From Typha latifolia (Eukaryota > Streptophyta > Magnoliopsida > Poales > Typhaceae), in NCBI GenBank assembly GCA_019914945.1, contig CM034101.1, positions 14,519,188-14,583,187 of the forward strand: DNA of 64,000 nucleotides, written 5' to 3'. The notes under the pieces are model-generated. The model had not been told where the DNA came from. It saw only the letters and a program-made list of their open reading frames with translations, and did no database searches. Below are positions 35,748 through 49,000 of this stretch, piece after piece. Within the stretch, counting starts at the first letter, position 1, and every line of letters begins with the position of its first letter. The position numbers were made by a program, and so were the translations under genes.

Positions 35748-36714
35748 TTGTTCAAATCAAGAGTTTGAGAGATCTTGGAGAAAAGAGTAGACTTTGGTGA
35801 TATAACATTTATATATCAGAGTATAAAGTGGTTTGGACCACCAACTACTGTTTGAAATAGGAGAGAATAGAGTTTAGGATTTCAAATTTGCTCTCCTGGG
35901 CCGCTGGGCGGGATGTGAGTGCAGTGCACGGAATAGAGCCGTTAGGGTATCCGTTAGGTCTTGCCTTTATGTGCCAGGGTCGGGTCCCGGGGTTTGAATC
36001 ATTAGAGAGTTTTATTTGTTTCTAATATTCTAGTCCTTCGATTTAAATTTAGATGTTTGAATCTTTCCAACGGCCGTCTTCATATTTGTGACAGAAGTGT
36101 TTACGTCAAAGGAGAATGCGATATTACTGGAGTATTTTTAAGTGGATTCGACCGTTATGGCATGTGGAAGAGGTTAGGTGGTGGCATGCTGTCTTTAGCA
36201 TCGTCCAGCTTTTAGAAGAGTCCCTGGAAAGGAATCGAAGAGGATTTGTTTGCATTTTACTTCTTGGTGTGACCTTTGGGTTTCTTTCTTGAATGCACTT
36301 GAATCTAGTATACACTATACAGAGGACCTTCAAGTAGTATCTCGTGCATCAAAGTGGTACAAAAAAGTAGGAAGTAAAAGCCAATTCCTGGGAAGATCTA
36401 TATGCAAAAGAAACAGCTTTGTCTCTAATAGTCCATCATCTATCCCAAGAAGCAGCTGCTTTCATACATTAGTTGGAAGTCTTATGGGATTAAAAACATT
36501 GTACAATGCAAAATAATATTGTCAAGTGGTGATCAAAACACATGAAATTAACAGGTAGAGAAGAAAGGAGGCATTGAAGTTGAGAATATAAATCAATTCT
36601 GCAGAACTAGATTCAAGTTTTTGCGGACTCCTAATCGACTTAAAATACGAAAAAGAAATAACTAAAGCAGTTCGTCAGGCATACTTCTTCAAAATGCTGG
36701 GACGATAATGACAC
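35748..36714. other. Intergenic; possible SINE scrap
   Basis: Upstream region of the At1g65710-like gene. At 35900-36010 GGGTTTGAATC, a degenerate tRNA B box, follows 'gtcttgcctttatgtgcca', a pattern seen in decayed tRNA-derived SINEs. Nothing else was recognised. Confidence 0.35.
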
Positions 36715-38526
36715 CTGCAGTTGGATAAGTGTTGAAGCTTGACCTTCTAAGATACTAATGTTCACAGGTAATCCAGTCTCCTATATGAAGTTTACTCTGG
36801 AACAAACCAAATTGCTGGATTGAATAAAAGAAAGAATTAACAAGAAGGATTTCAGCAAGCAAGAGCTGGTAACAGAGAATTAAGTAATAGTGCCCCTTAA
36901 ATCGTCGAATGTTAAGCAACTCCAGACTCAGTAAGACAATATTTACTACAGCATGTCAATACATGCATAATTTCTATATTAGACACCTGTGAATCACCTT
37001 TTACAGATATGTCATTATATATTTAATATACGCCATTATGTCACAATGAATTGTTTATTTTTATGTGCAGTCATGTGTAAAATGTCAATCCTGGCACCCA
37101 CAATCTATGAACAGATAGAATTCTCATTCATTCATGGCCAAATTTTTCTAACATTTTGCTTTCTGGAAAAGAGATACCATCAAATTCACGAAGGAATTTA
37201 CCTATCAGATATAAGCATCAAGTGGAGGCATAAGGTAATCTCCTTCCATCAATTATGTTCATCAACCATTTGTTCTCAGTTTGATGGTTCTAATGCAACT
37301 CATGTTATGTATGATTACATGATAAAATCTCCAATGGAAAAATATAGAAATGGTGTCCGATCTAATCATTTCCAGCGCATGAATAAAAACATGCCTCATA
37401 TGAAAATCAGTTCTATGCACTTCAAGCCAATGCAAAAATATTGATTCTTTTCACGTTACACTATAAAGAAAGCATTCAAGTTCTTCGAAGTAAACAACCA
37501 TCTCTTTAGAAACCGGAAATAATAGTGAACTACAGGAAATGAGTTTGAATAGAAAATATTAGAGAAACTTTCAACAGACCAAATGCTGAATGTTTCATTC
37601 AAGCTTTGTCAATGGTACTATTGGGAGCAGCCTTTCTTCACATTTATGACATTTTAACTCCCTCATCTATTTAATATCTCTTACACGGTGTTAACTACAA
37701 ATATTAAATAAATATCTTTCTGTTGGAGCGTCTAAACTTGATCATGTGATGCCTTAATAAAAAATATAAAATGGGCAACTAATGAAATGAGCATTTAGGA
37801 GGTTTTATATAGTTAAAAATGTCAATGTACTATAAAAAAAACTAAATGAGATGGTGGATATCCAGTTATCCACCATTCATTACAATGTTCTGCTTTCTTT
37901 CATTTAGATTTTCCTTCATGGCTTTTAAGATTGATGACATCTCTGTCGCCATAACTTTAATCCAGAATTTCTAACTTAACGCACCTAGTGAGACAAAAGT
38001 ATGAGTCTTCATTCATAATATCTTTCTCATAGTTGATCTTATTACAACCTGATATTTCTATTAACTCAAATTCTTCCAAAATTAATGGTTCCATTAGTAC
38101 ATTCCCTTATGAAATTCATCGCCACATCTTTGATGCATCAAGCAACAGCAACAATTACAAGAAAACTTCAGGCTCAGATGCCTCCATCATTTCAGAAACT
38201 CGTATTTCTTTTCCCAATTTGTTCCAAGATAGCATATGCAAAATTACAATTCCAGAAACTCCATACTCAAGAAACAAGTAAAACTAGCCATTTCTCAAAA
38301 CATCACATAAGACAATTTGCTGCGTTTGAATTCCAATTAAGTTCAGAGTATAGCCATAAAGTCAACAAATGGAATGCTTTAAAGATTCTTAAACTCTTCT
38401 GCAACATAACCAAGTTACTCACCAACCAAGCAGTTGCATAAAATCTAAAACAGAAGTTGAAACAAAGACGAGAGCAGATATTAAAACTTACTTGGAGGCA
38501 GGATCTCTTTCTTCACGTCCCCGCAT
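36715..38526 (-). other. Possible small gene, unresolved exons on minus strand
   Basis: Three short stretches have paired splice signals. 38492-38526 reads MRGREERDPAS plus two bases before GTAAGT. 38423-38444 starts after TTTTAG, completes a Lys and reads FYATAWL before GTGAGT, so the two join in phase. 36715-36780 follows TATAG and reads ETGLPVNISILEGQ to a possible GT donor. In another frame, a terminal exon after CTTAG would read KVKLQHLSNCRCHYRP to a stop near 36680. No family is recognised and the middle of the gene is missing, so this may be chance or a decayed gene. Otherwise 36.8-38.4 kb is AT-rich with featureless ORFs. Confidence 0.25.
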
Positions 38527-38678
38527 GTAAGAAGTAATTTACAACCACCATTATATTATATCAAAAGAGTATAAGTATTAAGTACCACAAGAGAGTGGAT
38601 TTCCTGGAATTTTTACCGATACATAAACCTTTCTCTGGATCCTAAATCCCCAAAAGGCAACTAAAAATACGGAGCCTT

Positions 38679-39155
38679 TTACACGTCGGAGCTTATATAC
38701 TCGAATTCATCCTCCTTGAGGTGGGCGAAGAACTTAACCGGCTTAGCCTGGCCTTCTATTTGAAGGAAAAACTCGACCTTGAAGGGGAGATTCGCGGTGA
38801 TGCGCTTCCCCTTCCAAAGTCCGACGTATTGCTTAATTACGCCCTCCATACCACAGATATCCAGGTCCGGCGCCTTGGTCACGTGGTACACCTTGAGTGG
38901 CGCCGTCACCCGAACCCTACTCCCGACCTTGGACGCCATCTCCGCCTCCTCCTCCGCCACTTCCGACGAGGAGGAGGAGGGGACGTCGCTGGTGACCGCC
39001 ACTTGGCACGAGAGGCTCCTTCTAGAGGTGGAATGGCAAAGCCTCGAGATTGGCGGGATCACCGATGACGGCGGAGGAGGAGATAGAGGGACGTGGCGGC
39101 GGAGGAAGGAGGAGGCGAGGGTGGCGGTGGTGGCCGTGGTAGCCGCAGTCGGCAT
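38679..39155 (-). CDS. FTRV: Ferredoxin-thioredoxin reductase, variable (A) subunit, chloroplastic
   Basis: A single-exon gene of 158 residues. The N-terminal 50-70 residues are rich in Ser, Thr and Ala with few acids (a chloroplast transit peptide). An acidic stretch (SSEVAEEEAEMAS) follows, then the mature SH3-like barrel: KVGSRVRVTAPLKVYHV, LDICGMEGVIKQYVGLWKGK, ITANLPFKVEF, and FFAHLKEDEFEYI near the end. In chloroplasts the heterodimeric FTR passes electrons from photosystem I via ferredoxin to thioredoxins, switching on Calvin-cycle enzymes in light. The catalytic 4Fe-4S cluster and redox disulfide are in the beta subunit; this variable subunit stabilises it. Length and lack of introns are normal for the family. 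Confidence 0.95.
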   Translation of the reverse strand: MPTAATTATTATLASSFLRRHVPLSPPPPSSVIPPISRLCHSTSRRSLSCQVAVTSDVPSSSSSEVAEEEAEMASKVGSRVRVTAPLKVYHVTKAPDLDICGMEGVIKQYVGLWKGKRITANLPFKVEFFLQIEGQAKPVKFFAHLKEDEFEYISSDV

Positions 39156-40090
39156 TCTTATTCTGATTCGGAATAACTCTGCGTATCGATCCTTATTCGC
39201 TTTCCTATCGCAGCAGGGACTTGGCAGACGGTGTCTGGGATGAGAGAAGCCAGCGAAGGATAAATAAAGCCTTCTATTTTGTTTGAGACCTTTCGTCGAA
39301 TGGTTATCGGGCGCGCGGAGAAGACAAAAGAGAATTCTGGGTCCGATTTGGTGGATAAGAGGTGCAAATCAATAGGAAGCGAGTGGTAGGGGAAGTGGAT
39401 AAGGGGACGAGAGGCGCAGATTAGTTGGAAGATTGAAGGGGATAGTTGCGAGGGAAAGGGCTAGAAGCAAGGATAACTGTCTGCATATCCCGTGTAATAC
39501 ACTACAACAAAGATCGCTGGGTCAGTCGCTTGCGCATTTGTTCATATCTCCAAAGACGTTTAACGTGACAGATGGAGAGCAATGTCAAGGATTGATCTGT
39601 CTTTACTAGCATTTCCAAGATCTTTTAAGAAATTTCTCGCTATATCATCAGCAAACAAAAATAAGAGGAGCCTTTTGTCATAACTTGGCACCCCAAAAAT
39701 ACAAGAGCACTTAATTGGGGAAAATAACATGTCATGATATCAACCAACACACACACACAAGGTGATAAAGCCATGTATCTTATGCAGCAGAATTTAACTC
39801 CTACCTAGGCTTTGCACAGGGAAAGAAATGCATTCAGTAGCTATATCAAGTCTCGACTTTCTTAATATCATGTGTACATGTGACATATATGATCCACAGG
39901 TGCCTGCCAGACATAAAATCACCTGATTCTTTATTCTATGGCAGTAAAATAATCACACAATGTCTACTATTCTGAAATGGGCGAAAATTACAGAGGATCA
40001 GAACAGGAAAACTTATATCTTGGAAACCATTCACAGCGAAAAGAAGTTGAGGAAACACGCAAACTAACGGATCTGGTGGGGATATGCGCT
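39156..40090. other. Intergenic: FTRV promoter and ALIX 3' region
   Basis: 39156-39500 is GC-richer and acts as leader and promoter of FTRV on the minus strand. 39600-40090 contains the ALIX 3'UTR. No separate gene is seen. Confidence 0.5.
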
Positions 40091-43000
40091 TCATTGAGGT
40101 CTGTAGTAACCACCCTGGTGAGGGGGGTAATGCCCAGGGATGGTGTAAGGCGGCTGAGGATGCTGCCCTGGCTGTTGTTGAGGTGTGTTGTAGTACGGTC
40201 CACGCCATCCAGGATAAGCTGGTTGGCCATATTCATGGCTCGGTGGCCGTTGCGGTTGCTGATATTGACTACCTGGAACATGGTAAGGAGGCTGTTGAGG
40301 AGCAGCGTAAGGAGGATATGGCTGAGAATATGCAGGTCTTGGCTCTCCTGTTGGATGCGAATAAGGTGGCTGATGTTGAGATGGAAGCGGAGGGCTCTGC
40401 TGATCCAGCTGTGGAGAAGCAGTCCTCTGTGGATTGGGTTGACTGGAAGAAGGGTACTTGTAGCCTGATTTCCCATCAGATGAAAAGTTGAAACCAGCTA
40501 TCTGCCTCTGCACTTCTTCAATCATCTCACGACATTGAATATTTCGGGTCATTACAAAGTCACTGCATTGCTGCCTTACATTATTTATTGCATCCTGTTC
40601 AAAAGCATCTCAGAGAATTAGTGTATATGAGTAATGACATGATTACATACTATGGTATCTTTTCTTCTAGTTTCTCCAATAAATCCTTATCATTATACAC
40701 ATTATGACTTTATGAGGCTAATAGGCATGTGCAGCAAGTAGTAACAGTGGGCCCAAGACTGGCATACCTGTAGCGTTACGTAAAACTTCAATCCCTCATT
40801 GATATTGTCCTTGATTTCTCGATATTTTGCTATGGCAGCAGCTATTTGCTTATAACTTTTCTCACGAGCAACTAGCAGTAAAAACTTAGCTAATTAATAC
40901 TTGTTCCATGCAACTCTTAACAAAACAAATTACAGCATTCACTTATATGCAAAAAAAGAAATATTGATCTTAGCATTTAAGAATAAGGAATTTTTTGTCT
41001 TAGTGGCTAACAGTCTGCAGAAGGTTTGACATCAAATTGCTGGAACCAGCTAGAGTTGAAAATAAAACATGCAAAGGATCGCCATATGAAAGGTAATCAA
41101 AGATAAAGAAGCTCATTGATTTTTTTATATCAGAATCCCAAGCAGTAGATGACCACACAAATTTGGTCAATCGCTCGTGATGGATTTTGTAGAATTGACA
41201 TATTTATTCTGAAATTCACCAACATTGTTCCACACACTAAGCAGTGAAACTCAATTGGCTGAATATGTAAATAAAATGATGAAAAGAAGGAAATGTTTCT
41301 ACAACATCTTGCATTGGAGGTCCAGATGAACTATTTTACCATTGTGCGATAATGGTTCTGTAAAAATGCTTCTTGTAAATATTTTTACGAGAACTAATCT
41401 AATTCGAGATATAATAAGCATGATCACAAACCTTCCAAAAGAATTAAAAGAATCAAAATAAAGAAAAGAAATACTTTGTCCTATACAAACTTATCCTGAG
41501 CATCTTTGAAGTATAACTTACTGTACCATTAGCTACACACAAAAACTATTATCTCCTTTATCTTGTATGTCCTCAAATATAGAAGCTGATTGCTAAGAAA
41601 ATTCAATTGAAAACAGGCACATATACTTCAATTGCTAATCATAAACTTCAATTGCTACCAAGCTTTCTACTACATTTTTGAGTACTTGGTGGGGATACCA
41701 CTTTTTACCACGTTTATTCTCGTAAACACAAAAGGGCTGCACCCGTGGCCCTTTGGCTTAACGAGGGTTGTAACTAACTAGTCACCTTCTAGGGCTATTT
41801 TTTAATCTTATCTTTTAGTCACCTTCTCGGGTTATTTTCGTCTTTTATCTTTTACTTTATTTGACCTATATAAAGGCTTGTAATTATCTTTTATGGGTTA
41901 ATGAATATTTTGAGAGTTTTTGCCTATTGAGTGTTTGTTGGTGGATTCCAACGTCGGTGGATTCCGACACCCCGATTGGTGGATTCCTCGGATTTGATTA
42001 TTTCTCCCTACTTTTTCTTCTCAACTCTACAATCAAGACGTCGTCCTGCATCAGCTTTGGTATCAGAGCGAATCGTTTCCTAGTTTATGGACGCTTCACC
42101 GCCTGGATTCTACGCAGCGCCTCATCTTTTCTTCGTCAGATCAATCGCTCCACGAACACCAGATCGCTACGAGATCCGTCGCTCGATAACATTAGGATTC
42201 GGATCCGAATTACGCGAGATTACCCTCAAGGAAGAAAACAATAAACCATTACCATCACAAGGAGATAATCACAACCCCAGCCGTCACTCACATCCATCAT
42301 CCCATCTTCCTCTGTTCGTCGACGCTGCCGCTGACCTCCACGGACGACGTCACCGTCGATTTTCACGGCCCTTACTCTGCCGTGCCACCATCTTCACCAT
42401 CTACTACTGGCATCTTCACCACCATCTTCATCATCTACTACTGGCGATGAATGGAAAACTGCTTTTAAGACGAAAGACGACTTGTATGAATGGTTGGTAA
42501 TGCCTTTCAGTTTATCAAATGCCCCAAGCACTTTCATGCGTGTTATGACACAAGTGCTTCCCCCATTCATGGGCAAATTTCTTGTGGTGTATTTTGATGA
42601 CATTTTGATTTATAGTCGATCAAAAGAGCTTCATTTGGACCATTTGCGTCAAGTCTGTCTAGCGCTTCGTGCTGCTCAACTCTATGGCAATAGGAAGAAG
42701 TGTTTTTTTCTTGTCGATCAAGTCATCTTCTTAATATTTGTAGTTACTTCAGAAGGAGTCCACGTTAACCCTGAGAAGGTCAAGGCAATTGTTGATTGGT
42801 CGAAACCACGAAATATTCATGATGTGTGTAGCTTTCATGGCCTTGCTACTTTTTATCGCCGCTTCATTCGAGGGTTTAGTACTATCATGTCGCCGATCAC
42901 TGCTTGCTTGAAGAAAGGAGATTTTCATTGGAGTAAGGCAGTAGATAAAGCTTTTGAAGAGATTAAGAAGAAAATGACAATAGCGCCTGTAATGCGTCTT

Positions 43001-46000
43001 CCTGACTTTTCTAAAGCTTTCGAGGTGGAATGTGATGCCTCCGGCATCGGGATCGGCGGTGTCCTTAGCCAGGAACGCCATCCTGTTGCCTATTTCAGCG
43101 AAACACTAAATGAGGCTAAGAAAAAGTACTCCACTTATAAAAAGGAATTTTATACGGTTATTCAAGCTTTACACTATTAGCGCCATTATTTACTTCCGCA
43201 TGAATTCGTGCTTTATTCCGACCACGAAGCTCTTCGATTCCTAAATTCTCAGAAGACACTAAATTCGAGACATGCTCGTTAGATCGAGTTCTTACAGGAG
43301 TATACTTTTGTACTCAAACATAGAGCTGGGGTTGAGAATAAGGCGGCTGATGCGCTTAGCCGAAGGGTTTACCTTCGTCCTGCCATTAGCATTAAAGTCA
43401 TTAGGTTTGACAAAATGAAGGAAGATTATACAACTTGTCCGAACTTTGGCGAAATCGTTCTCACCTTACTGACTGATCCGAACTTAGCTTTGGACAGTTA
43501 TTCCATCCAAGACGGTTACCTGTTTAAGGCTAACAAGTTTTGTGTTCCCCGTACGTCCGTGCGTGACTTCCTTGTTTGGAAGATCCATGCCGGCGATCTA
43601 TCGGGTCATTTTGGACATGATAAGACCATTGAGGAAGTGGAGCGCTAATTTTACTGGCCAAGTCTCAAACGTGACGTCGCAAAATTAGTTGGTCAATGTA
43701 GGACTTGTCCGTTAGCAAAGCCCATAAAACAAAATATTGGACTTTACACTCCGTTTACCGTGCCTAATCACCCGTGGCAAGACGTTAGTATGGATTTTGT
43801 CCTGGGCTTGCCTCGCATATTTAGAAAACATGATTCAATCCTCGTGGTTGTGGATCGCTTTTCTAAGATGGCCCATTTTATTTCTTGTACTAAGACCTCT
43901 GATGCGTCACAATTGGCCAAATTGTACTTTGCCTATATTGTCAAGTTATATGGTCTTCCAAAAACTATTGTTTCAGACCGGGATGTTCGCTTTATGAGCT
44001 ATTTTTAGAAAACCTTATGGCACATGGTTGGCACAAAATTAAAATTTTCTACTGCCTATCATCCTCAAATCGATGGTCAAACCGAGGTTGTTAATTGTAG
44101 TCTTAAATGACTGGGATGTCATTCTTCCTATAGCCCAATTTGCATATAATAACCCCATTAATAGGTCTATTGGCATGAGCCCATTTGAAGTTGTTCATGG
44201 TTTTAAAGCACGCAAACCTCTAGATCTGTTGCCTATGTCATCTCATTCTAGAGTCTCTGAGTCTGCCGAAACATTTGCACATCATGTTCATTCTTTGCAT
44301 CAAGAGATCACTAAGCAAATTGAGGCGAGTACTCACCAGTATAAATTACATGCCGACTTGCACAAACGTGCCAAGGAGTTCGATGTTGGAGATCATGTTA
44401 TGATTCGTCTCAGACTCGAACAATTCCCTTCGGGAGCTATTCGGAAGTTGCATGCCCGTAGTGCAGAACCTTTCCAAGTTCTGAAACGTGTTGGTGCTAA
44501 TACTTATGTCATTGATATTCTCCCTGATTATGACATTAGTTGTACTTTTAATATTGAGGATCTAACAGCCTACCATCCACCTATGCATATCCCCACCGAA
44601 CCCTATGCTACATCTACTACCCTTCCAGACATCCCTACTGTGCCACCTACCACTTCTCCGTTCCCATCCACATCACAAGAAAAGATAGATGCTATTTTAG
44701 ATGATCAAATAACATTTACTGCAGAAGGAGGGGTTCACCGTTTTCTCGTTCGATGGCACGGGCGACCAGAGTCTTGATTGTACGTGGATCACTCGCGAGG
44801 AGTTACAGCAGCTTGACCCTGACATTTTGGAGTATTATCAGAGCCACTCGATTGGGTCGAGTTTCTTCCACCCTAGGAGAGTTGGTGGGGACACCACTTT
44901 TTGCCACGTTTATTCTCATAAGCACAAAAAGGCTACACCCGTGGCCTTTTGGCTTAACGAGGGTTGTGACTAGTCACTTTTTAGGGCTATTTTTTAACCT
45001 TGTCTTCTAGTCACCTTCTACGGCTATTTTCGTCTTTTATCTTTTACTTTATTTGGCCTATATAAAGGCTTGTAATCATCTTTTATGGGTTAATGAATAT
45101 TTTGAGAGTTTTTGCCTATTGAGTGTTTGTTGGTGGATTCCAACGTCGGTGGATTCCGACACCCCGATTGGTGGATTCCTCGGGTTTGATTATTTCTCCC
45201 TATTTTTTCTTCTCAACTCTACAATCAAGACGTTGTTCTGCATCAGTACTCCACCTGTGGCTGATCAAACTCTCCATCCATCCACCTCTTCAAGGTGATC
45301 CCAATAGAATTAAAGTAATAATTTTCTTGGAGTAAAATGGTGGTGACGAATGACAAATCGTAGTAGCTTGCACATGAGTGAAATGGTGAAATGTCTCAAA
45401 TAGTCATTATTTGTGAAGAAATTGCACTATAACTATCAGCTAGCTGCTAAATAATCAGACAAACAACTAATAGTAGAAAAAAGATGTTGTAAAAGCCATA
45501 CCAGAACTTGCTGTTGTCAAACTATGGCGAGAACAATAATAACTTTTTAGTGTTGAATTAGCCAATTAATCTTAAGGATTCAGTTTTAAAAATATATATA
45601 TAAATATCACTAATCTATACCAGCAGAAGCACTGAGTCATATTTAATTAACTCATGTCATAGAATTTTCAGATAAAATCAAATAAGTACTATTTTGACAA
45701 ATATCCCCACATTGAACTCATTGAATCATTTGATATGAACTGGAGGAGAATAACAAAATGGTGCAATGAGAATATCCAAATTATCATGAGCAATCATGTA
45801 AACATCAAAGGCATAAATATTTGTTTAACTTAAGCATGCCAATATTTGATAACTAAGCATATGCCAAAAGAAGATAATGCACTTGAATGATTTAAACAAT
45901 AATATAACCTAAGGCGATCGAGAAACAATTAGGAAAAAAAAAAAAGACAACCACCTTTGTAGTCCTCTAGATTAAAGATAGCAGCGAACTCATCATTTTG

Positions 46001-49000
46001 TGCCTGTCAAGTGAAAATAAGAAATGGTTATTACAACCTTAATGATGGGTAGCATTGCATTGTTTGGTATATTAACTGAAAACCCCATGCCTCAAGAAAG
46101 AATTCACCCCTTGCGACTATGATAATGCTGCGCAATGAATAGTACCATCAAAATATGACGAGAAACACTTATCACAAGATGAAATTACAAATTTAAGTTA
46201 TTGCCTAGTTCCTAAATGCAAGCTTGGACAGATAGCCAGCGCTGAGTTCATCTTATTACCTTACATCAGTTTTGAGTAGCAAGAGGCAAATATACATTCA
46301 GAGGATCAACTGATCTAAGAGTTGAAAAGAACAACAAATTTCTTGACTAGGTTCAGAATTTATCCAGAAGTCAAAAATTACAGCAGTTAAAAAAAGTTTA
46401 CTCAAATAATGCACAAAATGGAGGGGAATTTAACCAATTGAACCATGTCATTAATCTGCAAAGATAGAGGATCAACTAATTCCAGAGCAGGAACTAGATA
46501 TACCTGTATTTGCAGTAACAACTGCTCCTGTGCCTCAATATTGTGTGCAATATCTTCACAGATTTGGTCATACTTTTTAATTTCCTTCTTAAAGAGATCA
46601 TCCTGTGATCCAGTCCCCGCCATCAACTTTGGTAGTATATCATCCTGAAACAAATGGAAAGTTGGTGTGAACCATGAGAAAAAAGTAGCTTATCAATTCT
46701 GTCAGTCACAGATGGCAAATGCACAATATACTACCCAACCAAAAGTCTCAAGGCATTCAGAAGGAGGTTGATATTTTAGCCAGTAAACTATCAGCTAAAT
46801 ATAAAAACCTGAAAGAACTATCTGCCATTTGAAACCAAGAAACTGAATATGTAATGGGGAAAAACAGTGATTAAAAAAGCCATCTTATTAGTTTTGCTTT
46901 TATATTTTCTTGGTAATTGCAAATGTCTAAACTGGTCAAATTACACTTAAATCTCAGGAAAAGGGTTCATTGGTCCAACATGAAAAAGAAAATAAAGAAC
47001 ACTTTTAAGAAGAGAAATTCTTCGGGCCATCTAGTTAAAGAATCAACAACTTGCAGGGACAATTTTACTGAAAGTAAGATGGACTCCTTGCCTCTATGTA
47101 GTAAGCCACATCATGTGGCTTGAACCAGAAATCCACAATGTTCAAGGAATCATAAAAACATCAAAATTTAGTCGATAGATACTGAATAGAATGTCTTGAC
47201 TGTGCTTCCTTTGTTTCAAGAGCAAACATGATCAATATATACGAGTAAACAATTAGGACTGTAGATATATTAGACCTTTCTCTTCATCTCTTTTAGCATG
47301 TCTTCTAGACCGGCACGTTGTGCACCTAGAGCCTCCAATTGCCTCTGCAGAAGCAAAAATGATACGATTATTTTGTTCTTTAACATTTAAAACTAAGAAT
47401 TGTCACAAGCATAACATGCCCATTAGTCATTTCCACCCAAAACAAGCATATCCTAAAAGATTAAATAACAAAATGGATCATCCCTGCAATTCTTTAAACA
47501 GCATTAAATAGAAAAGGATATGCATTACCAAGCTCTGCTTGAGGGCTCCAACTATAGCATCCTCATTTCCATCTAAAGACATAATAGGCCTTGCAAGACT
47601 TGGAAGGGCAGATTCTATCTGCCATGTGACAAAATAAAGTTAGTATTGAAGAGATGAAAATTTATATTGGACACCATCATATTCTCAAATTAAAAGCAAT
47701 AGGAAGAAGCAGATGAATTGAAGTAAGCTATAGTAATCCTCATTCCAACAGTTCAAATGTTAATATATACATATAGTTTTGAAAGGCAGTGCAGTGGTCA
47801 TAAAAGATTCAGCAACGTAAGAAAATGCTAATGCTTTGGACCTAATAAAGACTCCTGTATAGCAGTCAAATCAAAAGAAAACCAAATTAACCGACATGAA
47901 ACATAGAATCACATATGATAAAGATGAAGAACATACTGGTCTGTGGTCAAGGATTGCCATGAGAGCATAATTGTCTTTCACCGCTCGCTCAATCCGGCCA
48001 TCACTATCTGCAGCTTGCTTTAGATTTGCAGCAAATCTGTTCAGTCGATCCTGCAAGTTCTTGGTCAACGTGCTCGATTGGGGTCTTGTCCACCGTGTTC
48101 CAAATTGAGTCCTGAATTGAGTATCCTCACTGGCTTCTTTCTGCAGTAGCTCTTCAGTCTGGACCAGCAGCTCCTGATTGACCCTCCTCAAATCCCTGAG
48201 CTGCTGTAACTCAGACTCCAGGCCCGCGGGCCCCCCGCTGATCTGTACTGCCTCCACATCCTCTTTAAGTTCCAACGGCATACTGAAATTACCTTCCAAT
48301 GATAGGATGGAATCTGGCAGATCCATCTCCTTCAGTTTAACCCTCGTGATCTCACTTCCTTGTTGCAGCTTCTCTGCTTGGGTCCGGATGATGTCATCAA
48401 CCATTTCAGTATACTTGGAGAGAGCTTTCATGCTGCCATCTGGGATGAGACCTGAGAACAATCTTTCCTTACTGGCATCTAAAACTTCAGCCATAGGAGT
48501 GGGCTTAACTAAGGAAGCTCCTGGCAGAGCTGACAAGGAGCTAGCTGCAGGAATCCGCATGAGATAGACTCGATCATTCTCCTTTACAGCCCTCTCCAGG
48601 TTACGATTCATGTTAGCCTCCAGCCTGGAGACAGCGTCAAGAAGAGGTGCAGCAACTCCCTTGGAAGTTTTCTTTGCATCAGCTAAAGCACTAATCCCAA
48701 TCTTCAGTCGAGCTATCTCCTCTGCAATCTCTTCCTTCTCATGAAGTTCCAATGCACACCTATAGCAAGCCTCTCCATAAAACTGAGCAGCCTTTAACTG
48801 GACGTGTGATACCCATGTCTTATCGAAATGTTGGTTAAGTGGAGCAGCATTCAAGGTTGCATAAGCTTCTTCATAATATAAACCAACCTGCAAAAAACAT
48901 CCGACAATTATGATATTTTGAAATAAGGTTTTTCGTCCAATGAATATTCTCAAAGAATCGAAGGCAGACGGGATTATTAGGCAGCTAGAATGTGACAATA

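Larger units (their letters stand above)
41682..45250 (+). mobile_element. Ty3/gypsy chromovirus-type LTR retrotransposon, internally deleted and broken
   Basis: The element spans 41687-45245 with the 5-bp target duplication GTACT on both sides (41682-41686 and 45246-45250). LTRs are 41687-42053 and 44883-45245, both TG...CA. The primer binding site TGGTATCAGAGC (42058-42069) matches initiator tRNA-Met. A short gag-like start ([12 protein letters not shown], 42087) is followed abruptly by mid-reverse-transcriptase sequence (from about 42445), so most of gag, protease and early RT are deleted. [12 protein letters not shown], RNase H, the integrase core ([22 protein letters not shown]) and a C-terminal chromodomain-like [11 protein letters not shown] remain. 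Stops or frameshifts occur near 43179, 43282, 43647, 44008, 44098 and 44775, so it is dead. It lies antisense in ALIX intron 6. Its small LTRs and chromodomain suggest the Reina or a related clade. Confidence 0.95.

Noticed and set aside
34833..35790. Plus-strand ORFs of 120-164 codons opposite the At1g65710-like gene
   Set aside because: Antisense shadows of low-complexity Ser/Arg/Pro/Lys coding sequence, with no motif of their own.
35900..36010. Possible tRNA gene around GGGTTTGAATC
   Set aside because: The B box is imperfect and no acceptor stem or anticodon arm can be paired, so at most a SINE scrap.
36989..37444. 151-codon plus-strand ORF
   Set aside because: AT-rich, no recognisable domain, no promoter or splice context, and composition like the surrounding intergenic DNA.
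39977..40491. Long plus-strand ORFs of 135-163 codons opposite the ALIX last exon
   Set aside because: They are antisense shadows of the Pro/Tyr/Gln-rich ALIX tail, whose biased codons leave the other strand open.
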